A stretch of DNA of 64,000 bases from Pacificispira sp033344895 (GTDB lineage: Bacteria > Pseudomonadota > Alphaproteobacteria > UBA8366 > Aestuariispiraceae), in contig OZ245920.1 in assembly GCA_965229685.1 (NCBI GenBank), positions 1,116,001 to 1,180,000 of the forward strand, written 5' to 3'. The translations under genes and the position numbers were made by a program. Below, in pieces: positions 7,835-15,424 of the stretch (the first letter of the stretch is position 1; each line of letters begins with the position of its first letter). The notes under the pieces were generated by a model that did not search any database, was not told where the DNA came from, and saw nothing but the letters and a program-made list of their open reading frames with translations.

Positions 7835-8539
7835 ATGACCATGAGTTATGTTCTGCCGCCGCCGCCCGTGACTGCCGTGCCTGTTCAGGGGGGCGGCGAT
7901 TTCCCGGTGCGCAACATCTATTGCGTCGGTCGAAACTACTGGGCGCATCGCGAGGAAATGGGCGTTTCGGATCGCGATCCGCCGTTTTTCTTCACGAAAT
8001 GCCGGGATGCCATCGTCTACTGCCCGCCGGACGCGACGACGGATATCGCCTATCCGCCGGAAACATCGAATCTGCATCATGAGATCGAACTCGTCGTCGC
8101 GATCGGCAAGGAAGGGTTTCGGATCAGCCAGGCCGATGCCCCGGCACATATCTATGGCTATGCCATCGGGCTGGACATGACGCGGCGCGACCTTCAGGGC
8201 GCCGCCAAGGAGAAGGGCCGTCCCTGGGACAACGGCAAGAGCTTCTTTCAGGCCGGTCCGGTCGGGGAAATCGTTCCGATGTCGAAGACGGGCGAGATTG
8301 CCAAGGGTCGCATCCGCCTGTCCGTGAACGGCGAGATGCGTCAGGATGCCGAAATGGATGAGATGATCTGGGATGTTCGGGAGACCATCGAGGATCTGTC
8401 CCGGTTCCACACGCTTTATCCCGGCGACCTGATCTTCACCGGAACGCCCGCCGGCGTTGGCGCGGTCGTTCCAGGGGATGTGATGGAAGGATCGGCAGAC
8501 GGTGTCGGTGCTCTCTCTGTCCGGATTGTGAAGCCGTAG
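7835..8539 (+). CDS. Fumarylacetoacetate-hydrolase-fold enzyme, likely fumarylpyruvate hydrolase
   Basis: A 234-residue FAH-family hydrolase. Metal-binding acids are visible in LHHEIELVVAIG (the E-x-E pair) and in the Asp of GLDMTRRDLQ. RNYWAHREEMG near residue 30 and GDLIFTGTPAGVG near the C-terminus are family signatures. The pattern LHHEIELV...RRDLQ...KEKGRPWD is typical of fumarylpyruvate hydrolases, which release fumarate and pyruvate. It may act on maleylpyruvate directly, since no isomerase is evident. ATG at 7841 is an equally placed alternative start, two codons later and better spaced from the SD AGAGGA. Confidence 0.85.
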   Translation: MTMSYVLPPPPVTAVPVQGGGDFPVRNIYCVGRNYWAHREEMGVSDRDPPFFFTKCRDAIVYCPPDATTDIAYPPETSNLHHEIELVVAIGKEGFRISQADAPAHIYGYAIGLDMTRRDLQGAAKEKGRPWDNGKSFFQAGPVGEIVPMSKTGEIAKGRIRLSVNGEMRQDAEMDEMIWDVRETIEDLSRFHTLYPGDLIFTGTPAGVGAVVPGDVMEGSADGVGALSVRIVKP

Positions 8540-8655
8540 GCGGAGATGATGAATCGTTTCTCCTTGCGGCAAAGGGACGAAATGATTTAGGCTTAAAAAG
8601 TTGAAGCTTGAAATATAATGATGGGATTGCATGCAACATAGCGCAGAAATCCACA

Positions 8656-8686
8656 TTGCGGATTAGTGTGGGTGCACTATAGTGCA
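8656..8686 (+). promoter_or_regulatory. Candidate promoter with overlapping operator for the ABC importer operon
   Basis: TTGCGG (8656-8661) and TATAGT (8678-8683) are 16 bp apart. The -10 element lies inside a perfect 14-bp palindrome, TGCACTATAGTGCA (8673-8686), a layout expected for repressor occlusion. The site is about 150 bp upstream of the solute-binding protein start. The rest of the 294-bp gap holds a small TTGCATGCAA palindrome (8627-8636) and no gene. Confidence 0.45.
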
Positions 8687-8833
8687 GCAAGGCCGATGGG
8701 TGAGGATGGTAAGTCGGAAGTTGACCAAGCGGGCGCTTGACCCCGTATGCGCTTCCGCGTTCTCCTTGACCCATGGGTTTCGACGCGATGGGCATCCGCC
8801 CTTCGGATGTCCCAATATCAGGGAGGTATGGGT

Positions 8834-10027
8834 ATGAAGAAAACGTTGCTGGGTGCCGCACTGGGCGCCGTAATGATGGCGGCGCCGGCTTTCGGTGCCA
8901 GCCATGGGGAGCCGGTGAAGATCGGCTTCGTGACCACGCTGACGACACCGGCCGCGGTGATCGGCAACGACATGAAGAACGCCTTCGATCTCGCGCTGGA
9001 GCATATCGGCGGCGAGATGGGCGGCCGCAAGGTCGAAGTCATCTATGAAGATGACGGTTTCAAGCCGGAAATCGGCAAGCAGGCTGCCGATAAGCTGGTG
9101 AAGCAGGACAAGGTCGACTTCGTCACCGGGTTCATCTGGTCGCACGTTCTGCTGGCGTCGTCCAAGTCTGTCCTGGACAGCGGCACGTTCCTGATCAGCG
9201 CCAATGCGGGCCCGTCCCAGCTGGCCGGCCGGGGCTGCCATGAGAATTTCTTCTCCGTTTCCTGGCAGAATGACCAGACGCCGATGGCGCTGGGTGAAGC
9301 CTTGAATGCCAATGGCGTCAATTCCGTCTACATCATGGCGCCGAACTATGCCGCCGGTAAGGACATGGTCGCCGGCGTTGAGCGCACCTTCAAAGGCGAA
9401 ATCAAGGGCAAGGACCTGACGAAATGGGGTGCCGACGCGCAGCTCGATTTCTCGGCGGAACTGGCCAAGGCGAAGGCTTCGGGCGCCGAAGCGATCTGGG
9501 TCTTCTACCCGGGCAAGGCGGGTGGTGCCTTCATTCAGCAGTACACCCAGGCCGGTCTGCAGGACACCCTGCCGCTCTACTCGGTCTTCACGGTGGACGC
9601 CCTTTCGCTGCCGCGTCTGAAGGACGCCGGTCTGACGGGCGTGCTGGGCAGCCGCGCGACGCAGCATTGGTCGCCGGATCTGGACAATGACGCGAACAAG
9701 AAGTTCGTGGGCGATTTCCTGGCGAAGCACGGTACCTACCCGTCCTTCTACGCCCAGCAGGCCTACGATGCGATGATGCTGATCAAGTCGGCGGTTGATG
9801 CCGTTGGCGGCGATCTGTCCGACAAGGACGCGGTGCGTGCGGCGATGGCCAAGGCCGATTTCGCCTCGACCCGCGGCAGCTTCAAGTTCGGTAACAACCA
9901 CTTCCCGATCCAGAACTTCTACCTGCGTGAAGCGGTTGAAGATTCGGAAGGGCGCTGGACGACGAAGGTCGTTTCGACGGTGTACGAGGATCACCAGGAT
10001 CCGCACGCCGCCGATTGCGGTATGTAA
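8834..10027 (+). CDS. Liv-type ABC transporter substrate-binding protein
   Basis: A periplasmic solute-binding protein of 397 residues (type I fold, Leu/Ile/Val-binding family) with a clear Sec signal peptide (MKKTLL, hydrophobic core, cleavage near AFGA-SHG). Such proteins next to aromatic degradation genes often bind benzoate-like acids, and given the flanking gentisate operon an aromatic ligand is likely. The start at 8834 is chosen for the SD GGAGGT six bases upstream. An upstream in-frame ATG at 8828 lies right against it and is less suitable. A strong terminator follows and would favour surplus expression over the permeases. Confidence 0.88.
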   Translation: MKKTLLGAALGAVMMAAPAFGASHGEPVKIGFVTTLTTPAAVIGNDMKNAFDLALEHIGGEMGGRKVEVIYEDDGFKPEIGKQAADKLVKQDKVDFVTGFIWSHVLLASSKSVLDSGTFLISANAGPSQLAGRGCHENFFSVSWQNDQTPMALGEALNANGVNSVYIMAPNYAAGKDMVAGVERTFKGEIKGKDLTKWGADAQLDFSAELAKAKASGAEAIWVFYPGKAGGAFIQQYTQAGLQDTLPLYSVFTVDALSLPRLKDAGLTGVLGSRATQHWSPDLDNDANKKFVGDFLAKHGTYPSFYAQQAYDAMMLIKSAVDAVGGDLSDKDAVRAAMAKADFASTRGSFKFGNNHFPIQNFYLREAVEDSEGRWTTKVVSTVYEDHQDPHAADCGM

Positions 10028-10044
10028 TCGCGCAGAAGTTTCCG

Positions 10045-10081
10045 GCGGGGCGGGCCATGGACGGTCCGCCCCGCTGTTTTT
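10045..10081 (+). terminator. Intrinsic terminator after the binding-protein gene
   Basis: GCGGGGCGG (10045-10053) pairs with CCGCCCCGC (10066-10074) and a T5 run follows at 10077-10081. Partial read-through would set a high ratio of binding protein to membrane components. Confidence 0.85.
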
Positions 10082-10191
10082 CCCCACAAGAAGTCGGGCA
10101 CGATCCGTGGGGACGGTTTTTTTGGGATACGGGATAGTGCCTCGACCGGTCCGGCTCACGCGGGCCGGATCGATGGGGCGGGGATGAGTGA

Positions 10192-11115
10192 ATGGATACG
10201 GCGCTCCTCATCACGCAGTTGCTCAACGGTTTGCAACTCGGCGTGTTGTTGTTCCTGCTGGCGGCGGGACTGACCCTGATCTTCGGGATCATGGACTTCA
10301 TCAATCTGGCGCATGGCTCCTTCTACATGGTCGGCGCCTATATCTGCGGGACCCTGGTCGCGTTGCTGGACAGCTTCGTTCTGGGGGTGCTTCTGGCGAT
10401 TCCGCTGACCCTGGCAGTGGGCTACGTCGCGGAACTGATCGTCGCGCGAACGCTTTATGCTCGCGACCACCTCGACCATGTTCTGGCGACCTTCGGCCTG
10501 ATCCTCATCTTCGACACGGTGGTGCATCTGTTCTGGGGCGCCGAGGGCATGGCGATTCCGCTGCCCGACTGGCTGAACGGACAGATCGCCCTCAGCGAGA
10601 CAATTCTGGTCCCGACCTACCGGGTTGCCATCATTCTTGTTGGCCTTGCGGTCGCCCTCGGCCTTTACGTTTTGGTGACCCGCACGCGGATCGGGATGCT
10701 GATCCGGGCAGGGGCATCCAACCGCACCATGGTTCAGGCGCTCGGCGTCGACATCAAGCGGCTGTTCTCGCTGGTCTTCGCGGCCGGCGCAGCCATCGCC
10801 GGCCTGGCCGGGATGATGGTCTCCCCAATCACCGAGGCATCGATCGGGATGGGCAATGACATCATCATCGTCGCCTTCGTCGTGATCATCATCGGCGGCA
10901 TCGGTTCCGTTAAAGGGGCCTTCGTCGGTGCGCTGATCGTCGGCATGATCGACACGATGGGCCGATCCTATCTGGACCAGCTGATGAAACTCTTCATGTC
11001 GGATCAGAATGCCGAAACCGCGGCACCTGCGGTTTCCGCCATGCTGATCTACATCCTGATGGCGGTGATTCTGGCGGTGCGCCCGCAGGGTCTGTTCCCG
11101 CCCCGCGTACGTTGA
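10192..11115 (+). CDS. ABC transporter permease, LivH type
   Basis: An inner-membrane permease of 307 residues with about eight hydrophobic segments and the LivH/LivM family signature around AGLTLIFGIMDFINLAHGSFYMVGAY (residues 23-48). It forms half of the channel for the substrate delivered by the binding protein encoded at 8834-10027. The downstream livM start is 24 bp after the stop, so the two are co-transcribed. Confidence 0.9.
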   Translation: MDTALLITQLLNGLQLGVLLFLLAAGLTLIFGIMDFINLAHGSFYMVGAYICGTLVALLDSFVLGVLLAIPLTLAVGYVAELIVARTLYARDHLDHVLATFGLILIFDTVVHLFWGAEGMAIPLPDWLNGQIALSETILVPTYRVAIILVGLAVALGLYVLVTRTRIGMLIRAGASNRTMVQALGVDIKRLFSLVFAAGAAIAGLAGMMVSPITEASIGMGNDIIIVAFVVIIIGGIGSVKGAFVGALIVGMIDTMGRSYLDQLMKLFMSDQNAETAAPAVSAMLIYILMAVILAVRPQGLFPPRVR

Positions 11116-11138
11116 GCGGAAGCGAAAGGACGACAACG

Positions 11139-12113
11139 ATGAACGCTTCCGACATTCTCACCCCCAAGGGTCTGATCGCGGTTCTGATCGTGGTGCTGCT
11201 GGGTGTCATGCCCATCCTCACGAACATCACGGACCAGGCCTTCTACCTTGATATCGCCACCCGAATTCTGATCCTCGCGATCGCCGCGGTCAGCCTGAAC
11301 CTGATCCTCGGCTATGGCGGGATGGTCAGCTTCGGTCATGCGGCCTTCATCGGGATCGGCGCCTATGCCGTCGGTATTCCGATCTACTACGATCTGTATT
11401 CGGGCTGGCTGCACTTCCCGCTGGCAATCGCCGTAAGCGCCCTCTATGCGCTGATCACCGGCGCGATCAGCCTGCGCACGAAGGGCGTGCACTTCATCAT
11501 GATCACCATGGCCTTCTCGCAGATGGTCTTCTTCCTGTTCATCTCTCTGGAGGAGTATGGCGGAGACGACGGTCTGCTGATCTGGTCCGACAGCGAATTC
11601 GTCGATGGCCTGGATGTCGACGATCCGACGACCTTCTATTACCTGTGCTTCATTTCGCTGATGGGGGTGCTCTACCTGGTGCATCGCATCGTCAATTCGC
11701 GCTTCGGCCGGGTCATTCGGGGCTCGATGTCGAACGACAAGCGGATGAAGGCGCTGGGCTATCCGACCTACGGCTACAAGCTGACGGCCTATGTCATCTC
11801 CGGTGCGATCTGCGGTTACGCGGGCGCGCTGATGGGGAACTTCACCAATTTCATCAGCCCGGAGATGATGGGATGGACCCGGTCCGGTGAGTTGATCTTC
11901 ATGGTCGTTCTCGGCGGCTCTGGAAGCGTCATGGGCCCGATCTATGGCGTGCTGTCCTTCCTGCTTCTGGAGGAGTTCCTGCCCGACATCATGGATCTGT
12001 TCGCCGATGGCGCCGGTATCTACTGGCACCTGCCATTCGGCATTCTGCTTGTGCTGATCGTTCTGTTCGTGCGCGGCGGGATCAACGGGCTTCTCGACAG
12101 GTGGAACCGATAA
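11139..12113 (+). CDS. ABC transporter permease, LivM type
   Basis: The second channel subunit, 324 residues, with many membrane segments and the family block LILGYGGMVSFGHAAFIGIGAY near residue 60. The ATG at 11139 has AAGGA eight bases upstream, and an earlier in-frame TTG overlapping the livH stop is not needed. It overlaps livG by one base (TAATG). Confidence 0.9.
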   Translation: MNASDILTPKGLIAVLIVVLLGVMPILTNITDQAFYLDIATRILILAIAAVSLNLILGYGGMVSFGHAAFIGIGAYAVGIPIYYDLYSGWLHFPLAIAVSALYALITGAISLRTKGVHFIMITMAFSQMVFFLFISLEEYGGDDGLLIWSDSEFVDGLDVDDPTTFYYLCFISLMGVLYLVHRIVNSRFGRVIRGSMSNDKRMKALGYPTYGYKLTAYVISGAICGYAGALMGNFTNFISPEMMGWTRSGELIFMVVLGGSGSVMGPIYGVLSFLLLEEFLPDIMDLFADGAGIYWHLPFGILLVLIVLFVRGGINGLLDRWNR

Positions 12114-12862
12114 TGACGACACTTCTCGAAGTACGCGACCTGCAGAAGAGCTTCGGCGGGGTACATGCAACCAAGAACGTGTCCCTCGATGTGCTGGAAG
12201 GTGAGGTTCATGCCGTCATCGGCCCGAACGGTGCCGGCAAGACGACCCTGATCTCCCAGCTCTGCGGCGAGCAGATGCCGGATTCCGGACGTGTCCGGTT
12301 CGCCGGCAAGGACATCACCCGTGCCTCCGGCCCGGCGCGTGCGCATATGGGCATCGCCCGGTCGTTTCAGATCACGACCGTTTTCCAGGACATGACCCTG
12401 CTGGAAAACGTCTCGGTCTCTGTTCAGGCGCATGACGGTCATTCCTTCCGGTTCTGGGCCAATGCCGGCCGCGACGAGGCCCTGAATGCCAAGGCGATGA
12501 CCTACCTGAAGGAAGTCGGGCTGCAGGATAAGGCGCATGTTCTTTCGCGTGAGGTTTCACACGGCGAACACCGTCAGCTCGAAATCGCCATGGCGCTGGC
12601 GACCGAACCCAAGATGCTGCTGCTGGACGAGCCGATGGCCGGCATGGGAACGGAGGAAAGCCAGCGCATGATCGAGATCCTGAAGCGGTTCAAGGGACAT
12701 AAGACGATGCTGCTGGTCGAACACGACATGGATGCGGTCTTTGCCCTGGCCGACCGGATTTCCGTTCTGGTTTATGGCGAAGTCATCGCCACCGATACGC
12801 CGGAAGCGATCCGCGACAATGAGGCCGTCCGCCAGGCCTATCTGGGCGAGGAGGCTGCCTGA
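12113..12862 (+). CDS. ABC transporter ATPase, LivG type
   Basis: A 249-residue ATP-binding subunit. Walker A GPNGAGKTT is near residue 36-44, the signature variant SHGEHRQLEIAMAL near 151, and Walker B LLLDEPMAGM near 175. The SHGE form of the signature is normal for LivG. It starts at the livM stop codon and is followed by livF after 2 bp. Confidence 0.93.
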   Translation: MTTLLEVRDLQKSFGGVHATKNVSLDVLEGEVHAVIGPNGAGKTTLISQLCGEQMPDSGRVRFAGKDITRASGPARAHMGIARSFQITTVFQDMTLLENVSVSVQAHDGHSFRFWANAGRDEALNAKAMTYLKEVGLQDKAHVLSREVSHGEHRQLEIAMALATEPKMLLLDEPMAGMGTEESQRMIEILKRFKGHKTMLLVEHDMDAVFALADRISVLVYGEVIATDTPEAIRDNEAVRQAYLGEEAA

Positions 12863-12864
12863 TC

Positions 12865-13566
12865 ATGTTGAGCGTTTCGGGACTGAAGACTTATTACGGC
12901 AACAGCCAGGCCCTGTTCGGCATGTCGCTGGAGGTGAAGGCTGGCGAGGTCGCCACGCTGATGGGCCGCAACGGCATGGGCAAGACGACCACTGTCCATT
13001 CCATCATGGGGATCGTGCCGGCGAATTCCGGGGACATCCATTTTGAAGGGGAGGCCATTCGCGGGCTCGCCCCTTACGCCGTCGCGCGGCGGGGGATCGG
13101 CCTGGTTCCGGAAGGGCGCCAGATTTTCCCCAACCTGACGGCCCATGAAAACCTGATCGCCACCGCCGCGAACTGGGGCGGCCGATCCGATCCGTGGACG
13201 GCGGAACGTGTCTACGACCTTTTCCCGGGCCTCGCGGAGCGGCGCGGCAGCATGGGGAACCTGCTGTCCGGCGGGGAACAGCAGATGCTGGCGGTCGGTC
13301 GGGCGCTGATGACCAATCCGAAAATGCTGATTCTCGACGAGGCGACGGAAGGACTTGCGCCGCTGATCCGTGACGAGATCTGGCGCAGCCTGGAAGCCTT
13401 GAAGTCGGAAGGCCTCTCCATTCTTGTGATCGACAAGAATGTGAAGGACCTCGCCCGGATCGCCGACCGGCATCACATCGTCGAAAAGGGCAAGGTTGTC
13501 TGGACCGGCAACAGCAACGCGCTGCTGGCCGACGAGGAACTGATGCATCGCTATATGGGCGTGTAA
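12865..13566 (+). CDS. ABC transporter ATPase, LivF type
   Basis: The second ATPase of the importer, 233 residues: Walker A GRNGMGKTT (about 34-42), signature LSGGEQQMLAVGRAL (about 133) and Walker B LILDEATEGLAP. It completes a five-component Liv-like system. It is the last gene of the operon and is followed by a strong terminator. Confidence 0.93.
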   Translation: MLSVSGLKTYYGNSQALFGMSLEVKAGEVATLMGRNGMGKTTTVHSIMGIVPANSGDIHFEGEAIRGLAPYAVARRGIGLVPEGRQIFPNLTAHENLIATAANWGGRSDPWTAERVYDLFPGLAERRGSMGNLLSGGEQQMLAVGRALMTNPKMLILDEATEGLAPLIRDEIWRSLEALKSEGLSILVIDKNVKDLARIADRHHIVEKGKVVWTGNSNALLADEELMHRYMGV

Positions 13567-13606
13567 GCCCCAATCATTGAGTTGAGGGCGAAAGCCCTGC
13601 CGCCTC

Positions 13607-13648
13607 ACCAAGACCCCCTCTCCATCAGGAGAGGGGGCTTGGTCTTTA
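13607..13648 (+). terminator. Terminator of the aromatic-acid importer operon
   Basis: A near-perfect GC-rich hairpin: ACCAAG-A-CCCCCTCTCC (from 13608) pairs with GGAGAGGGGG-C-TTGGT (to about 13643), ending in TCTTT. It lies 40 bp after the livF stop. Confidence 0.85.
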
Positions 13649-13768
13649 TGTATCGATTCAGCGGGGTGCGAGAATCCCTCAGGACCGGCGTCTATGTCGT
13701 TGTTCCGGAATCAAAAGTTGCAATGACCGTTATTGCTCGTCGACCGGCGACGGGTGCGACAGGCGGCC

Positions 13769-13796
13769 TTGCCAGCGCTGCTGCGGCGGCTATAGT
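13769..13796 (+). promoter_or_regulatory. Candidate cysS promoter
   Basis: TTGCCA (13769-13774) and TATAGT (13791-13796) are separated by 16 bp. A start near 13801-13804 gives a leader RNA of about 210 nt before cysS, containing a short cysteine-codon ORF and then an intrinsic terminator. The stretch from the previous terminator to this promoter (13649-13768) shows nothing else recognisable. Confidence 0.55.
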
Positions 13797-13837
13797 GCGG
13801 GCAACGAACTCGGCATCAATCCGGCGGATCGGGCGGC

Positions 13838-13909
13838 ATGGCCTTTACGATCGACATCATCGGGATTATCTGCGGCTGTCGCGCGCGCGGCGGCCGTTGG
13901 CGGTGCTGA
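13838..13909 (+). CDS. Putative cysteine-rich leader peptide of cysS
   Basis: A 23-codon ORF (ATG at 13838, TGA at 13907-13909). Cysteine codons are at positions 12, 14 and 23, the first two within GIICGCR. It lies between a good promoter (13769-13796) and an intrinsic terminator (13947-13978) upstream of the cysteinyl-tRNA synthetase gene. That is the layout of ribosome-mediated transcription attenuation: slow reading of Cys codons when Cys-tRNA is low would prevent termination. The SD is weak (GGCGGATCGGG). Three Cys in 23 codons far exceeds the usual frequency of about 1%. It is an inference from sequence only, with no homologue known to me. Confidence 0.5.
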   Translation: MAFTIDIIGIICGCRARGGRWRC

Positions 13910-13946
13910 TCCGGAACCCCGGACATAGAACAGCGACACCATCGAC

Positions 13947-13978
13947 CCCGCGGCAGGCACGACCCTACCGCGGGTTTT
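13947..13978 (+). terminator. Candidate attenuator terminator upstream of cysS
   Basis: CCCGCGG (13947-13953) pairs with CCGCGGG (13968-13974) and TTTT follows at 13975-13978, only 34 bp before the cysS ATG. No complete gene ends just before it, so it most likely acts on the leader transcript. An alternative 8-bp pairing, 13876-13883 with 13949-13956, would disrupt it. Confidence 0.6.
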
Positions 13979-14012
13979 CAGTTTTGCAGCAGATTGAGAG
14001 CGGATACCGGCC

Positions 14013-15380
14013 ATGGACCTGATGATCTACGATACCAGCAGACGACAGAAGATTTCCTTCGAACCCCGTGTGCCGGGGAAGGTCGGTCTCTATGTCTGTG
14101 GCCCGACGGTCTATGACCGGATTCATATCGGCAATGCCCGTCCCATTGTCGTCTTCGATGTCTTTGCACGCCTGTTGCGGACGCTCTATGACGAGGTGAC
14201 TTATGTCCGAAACATCACCGATATCGACGACAAGATTAACGCCCGCGCGAAGGAGCGCGGCATCGATATCCGCGACCTGACGGAAACGACGGTCGCGCGG
14301 TTCCGCGAAGACTGCGCGGAACTGAAATGCGCGCCGCCGGATGTTGAACCGCGCGCAACCGAGACAATTCCGGAAATGGTCGCCCATATCGAGCGTCTGA
14401 TCGAAAACGGACATGCCTATGCGCTGGACGACGGTCATGTGCTGTTCCACGTTCCGTCCTGGCCGGATTACGGCAGGTTTGCCAACAAGGACCGCGACGA
14501 ACAGATATCCGGCGCCCGGGTCGACGTCGCCAGTTACAAGAAGGATCCGGCGGATTTCGTGCTGTGGAAACCATCCGATGCCGAGACCCCAGGCTGGCCA
14601 AGCCCCTGGTGTGAGAAGGGGCGTCCCGGCTGGCATATCGAATGTTCCGCCATGTCCGAGAAGTATCTCGGCCCGGATTTCGACATCCATGGCGGGGGGA
14701 TCGATCTGGTCTTCCCGCACCATCAGAACGAAATCGCCCAGAGCTGCTGCGCCCATCCGCATGATGCGCAGCAGGACCGCTTTGCCCGCCACTGGATGCA
14801 TAACGGCTATCTGATGAGTGAAGGCGAGAAGATGTCGAAGAGTCTCGGCAACTTCTACACGGTCGCTGAACTTCTGGAGGAGTTTCCCGGCGAGGCGTTG
14901 CGCCTGGTGATTCTGCAGGCCCACTATCGTCAGCCGCTGGATTTCTCGAAGGACAAATGCCGGGAAGCCAAGGCGGCGCTGGACCGACTGTACCGCCTGA
15001 AGCAGACGGCGCTGGAAACCGGGGCACGTCCGGCGCGGGACGATGCCGTGCATGCGGCGCTGATGGACGACATGAATACACCGCTTGCCCTGGCAAAGCT
15101 GCATGAACTGACCGATACGGTCACGGATGCGTCGGGGGCGGCGCGTTTCCTGGGGGCGCTTGATCTGCTGGGCATCGCTGTGGGCGATCCGGAAACCTGG
15201 TTCAAGGGCGGGTCGGACGGTCCGTCGGCCGAGGAAGTCGAAGGCCTGATCGAAGCCAGAAAGGCCGCCAAGGCATCGAAGGACTTCGCCGAGGCGGACC
15301 GGATCCGTGACGATCTGAAGGAACGCGGCGTCGTGCTGGAAGACAAGCCCGGCGGCGTCACCGAATGGCGGCGAGCATGA
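14013..15380 (+). CDS. cysS: Cysteinyl-tRNA synthetase
   Basis: A class I aminoacyl-tRNA synthetase of 455 residues that charges tRNA-Cys. The zinc/cysteine-site start YVCGPTVYD is at about 27-35 and HIGNAR (the HIGH motif) at 38-43. GGIDLVFPHHQNE and KMSKSLGN (KMSKS loop) are intact in the second half, followed by the helical DALR-type and anticodon-binding C-terminus. It starts at ATG 14013, and another ATG lies at 14022. A leader with a Cys-codon ORF and terminator precedes it. Confidence 0.97.
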   Translation: MDLMIYDTSRRQKISFEPRVPGKVGLYVCGPTVYDRIHIGNARPIVVFDVFARLLRTLYDEVTYVRNITDIDDKINARAKERGIDIRDLTETTVARFREDCAELKCAPPDVEPRATETIPEMVAHIERLIENGHAYALDDGHVLFHVPSWPDYGRFANKDRDEQISGARVDVASYKKDPADFVLWKPSDAETPGWPSPWCEKGRPGWHIECSAMSEKYLGPDFDIHGGGIDLVFPHHQNEIAQSCCAHPHDAQQDRFARHWMHNGYLMSEGEKMSKSLGNFYTVAELLEEFPGEALRLVILQAHYRQPLDFSKDKCREAKAALDRLYRLKQTALETGARPARDDAVHAALMDDMNTPLALAKLHELTDTVTDASGAARFLGALDLLGIAVGDPETWFKGGSDGPSAEEVEGLIEARKAAKASKDFAEADRIRDDLKERGVVLEDKPGGVTEWRRA

Positions 15381-15424
15381 CCCCGCTTTCGAGTTAGTGG
15401 GGGAACTGGAATGAGGCGAGTTTT

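Noticed and set aside
8627..8636. TTGCATGCAA as an operator
   Set aside because: A 10-bp palindrome is expected by chance in a window of this size and it is not aligned with a promoter; the 14-bp palindrome at 8673-8686 is the better candidate.
13582..14022. A 146-codon plus-strand frame before cysS
   Set aside because: It runs through two terminators, has no recognisable domain or SD, and overlaps the more convincing short leader ORF in another frame.
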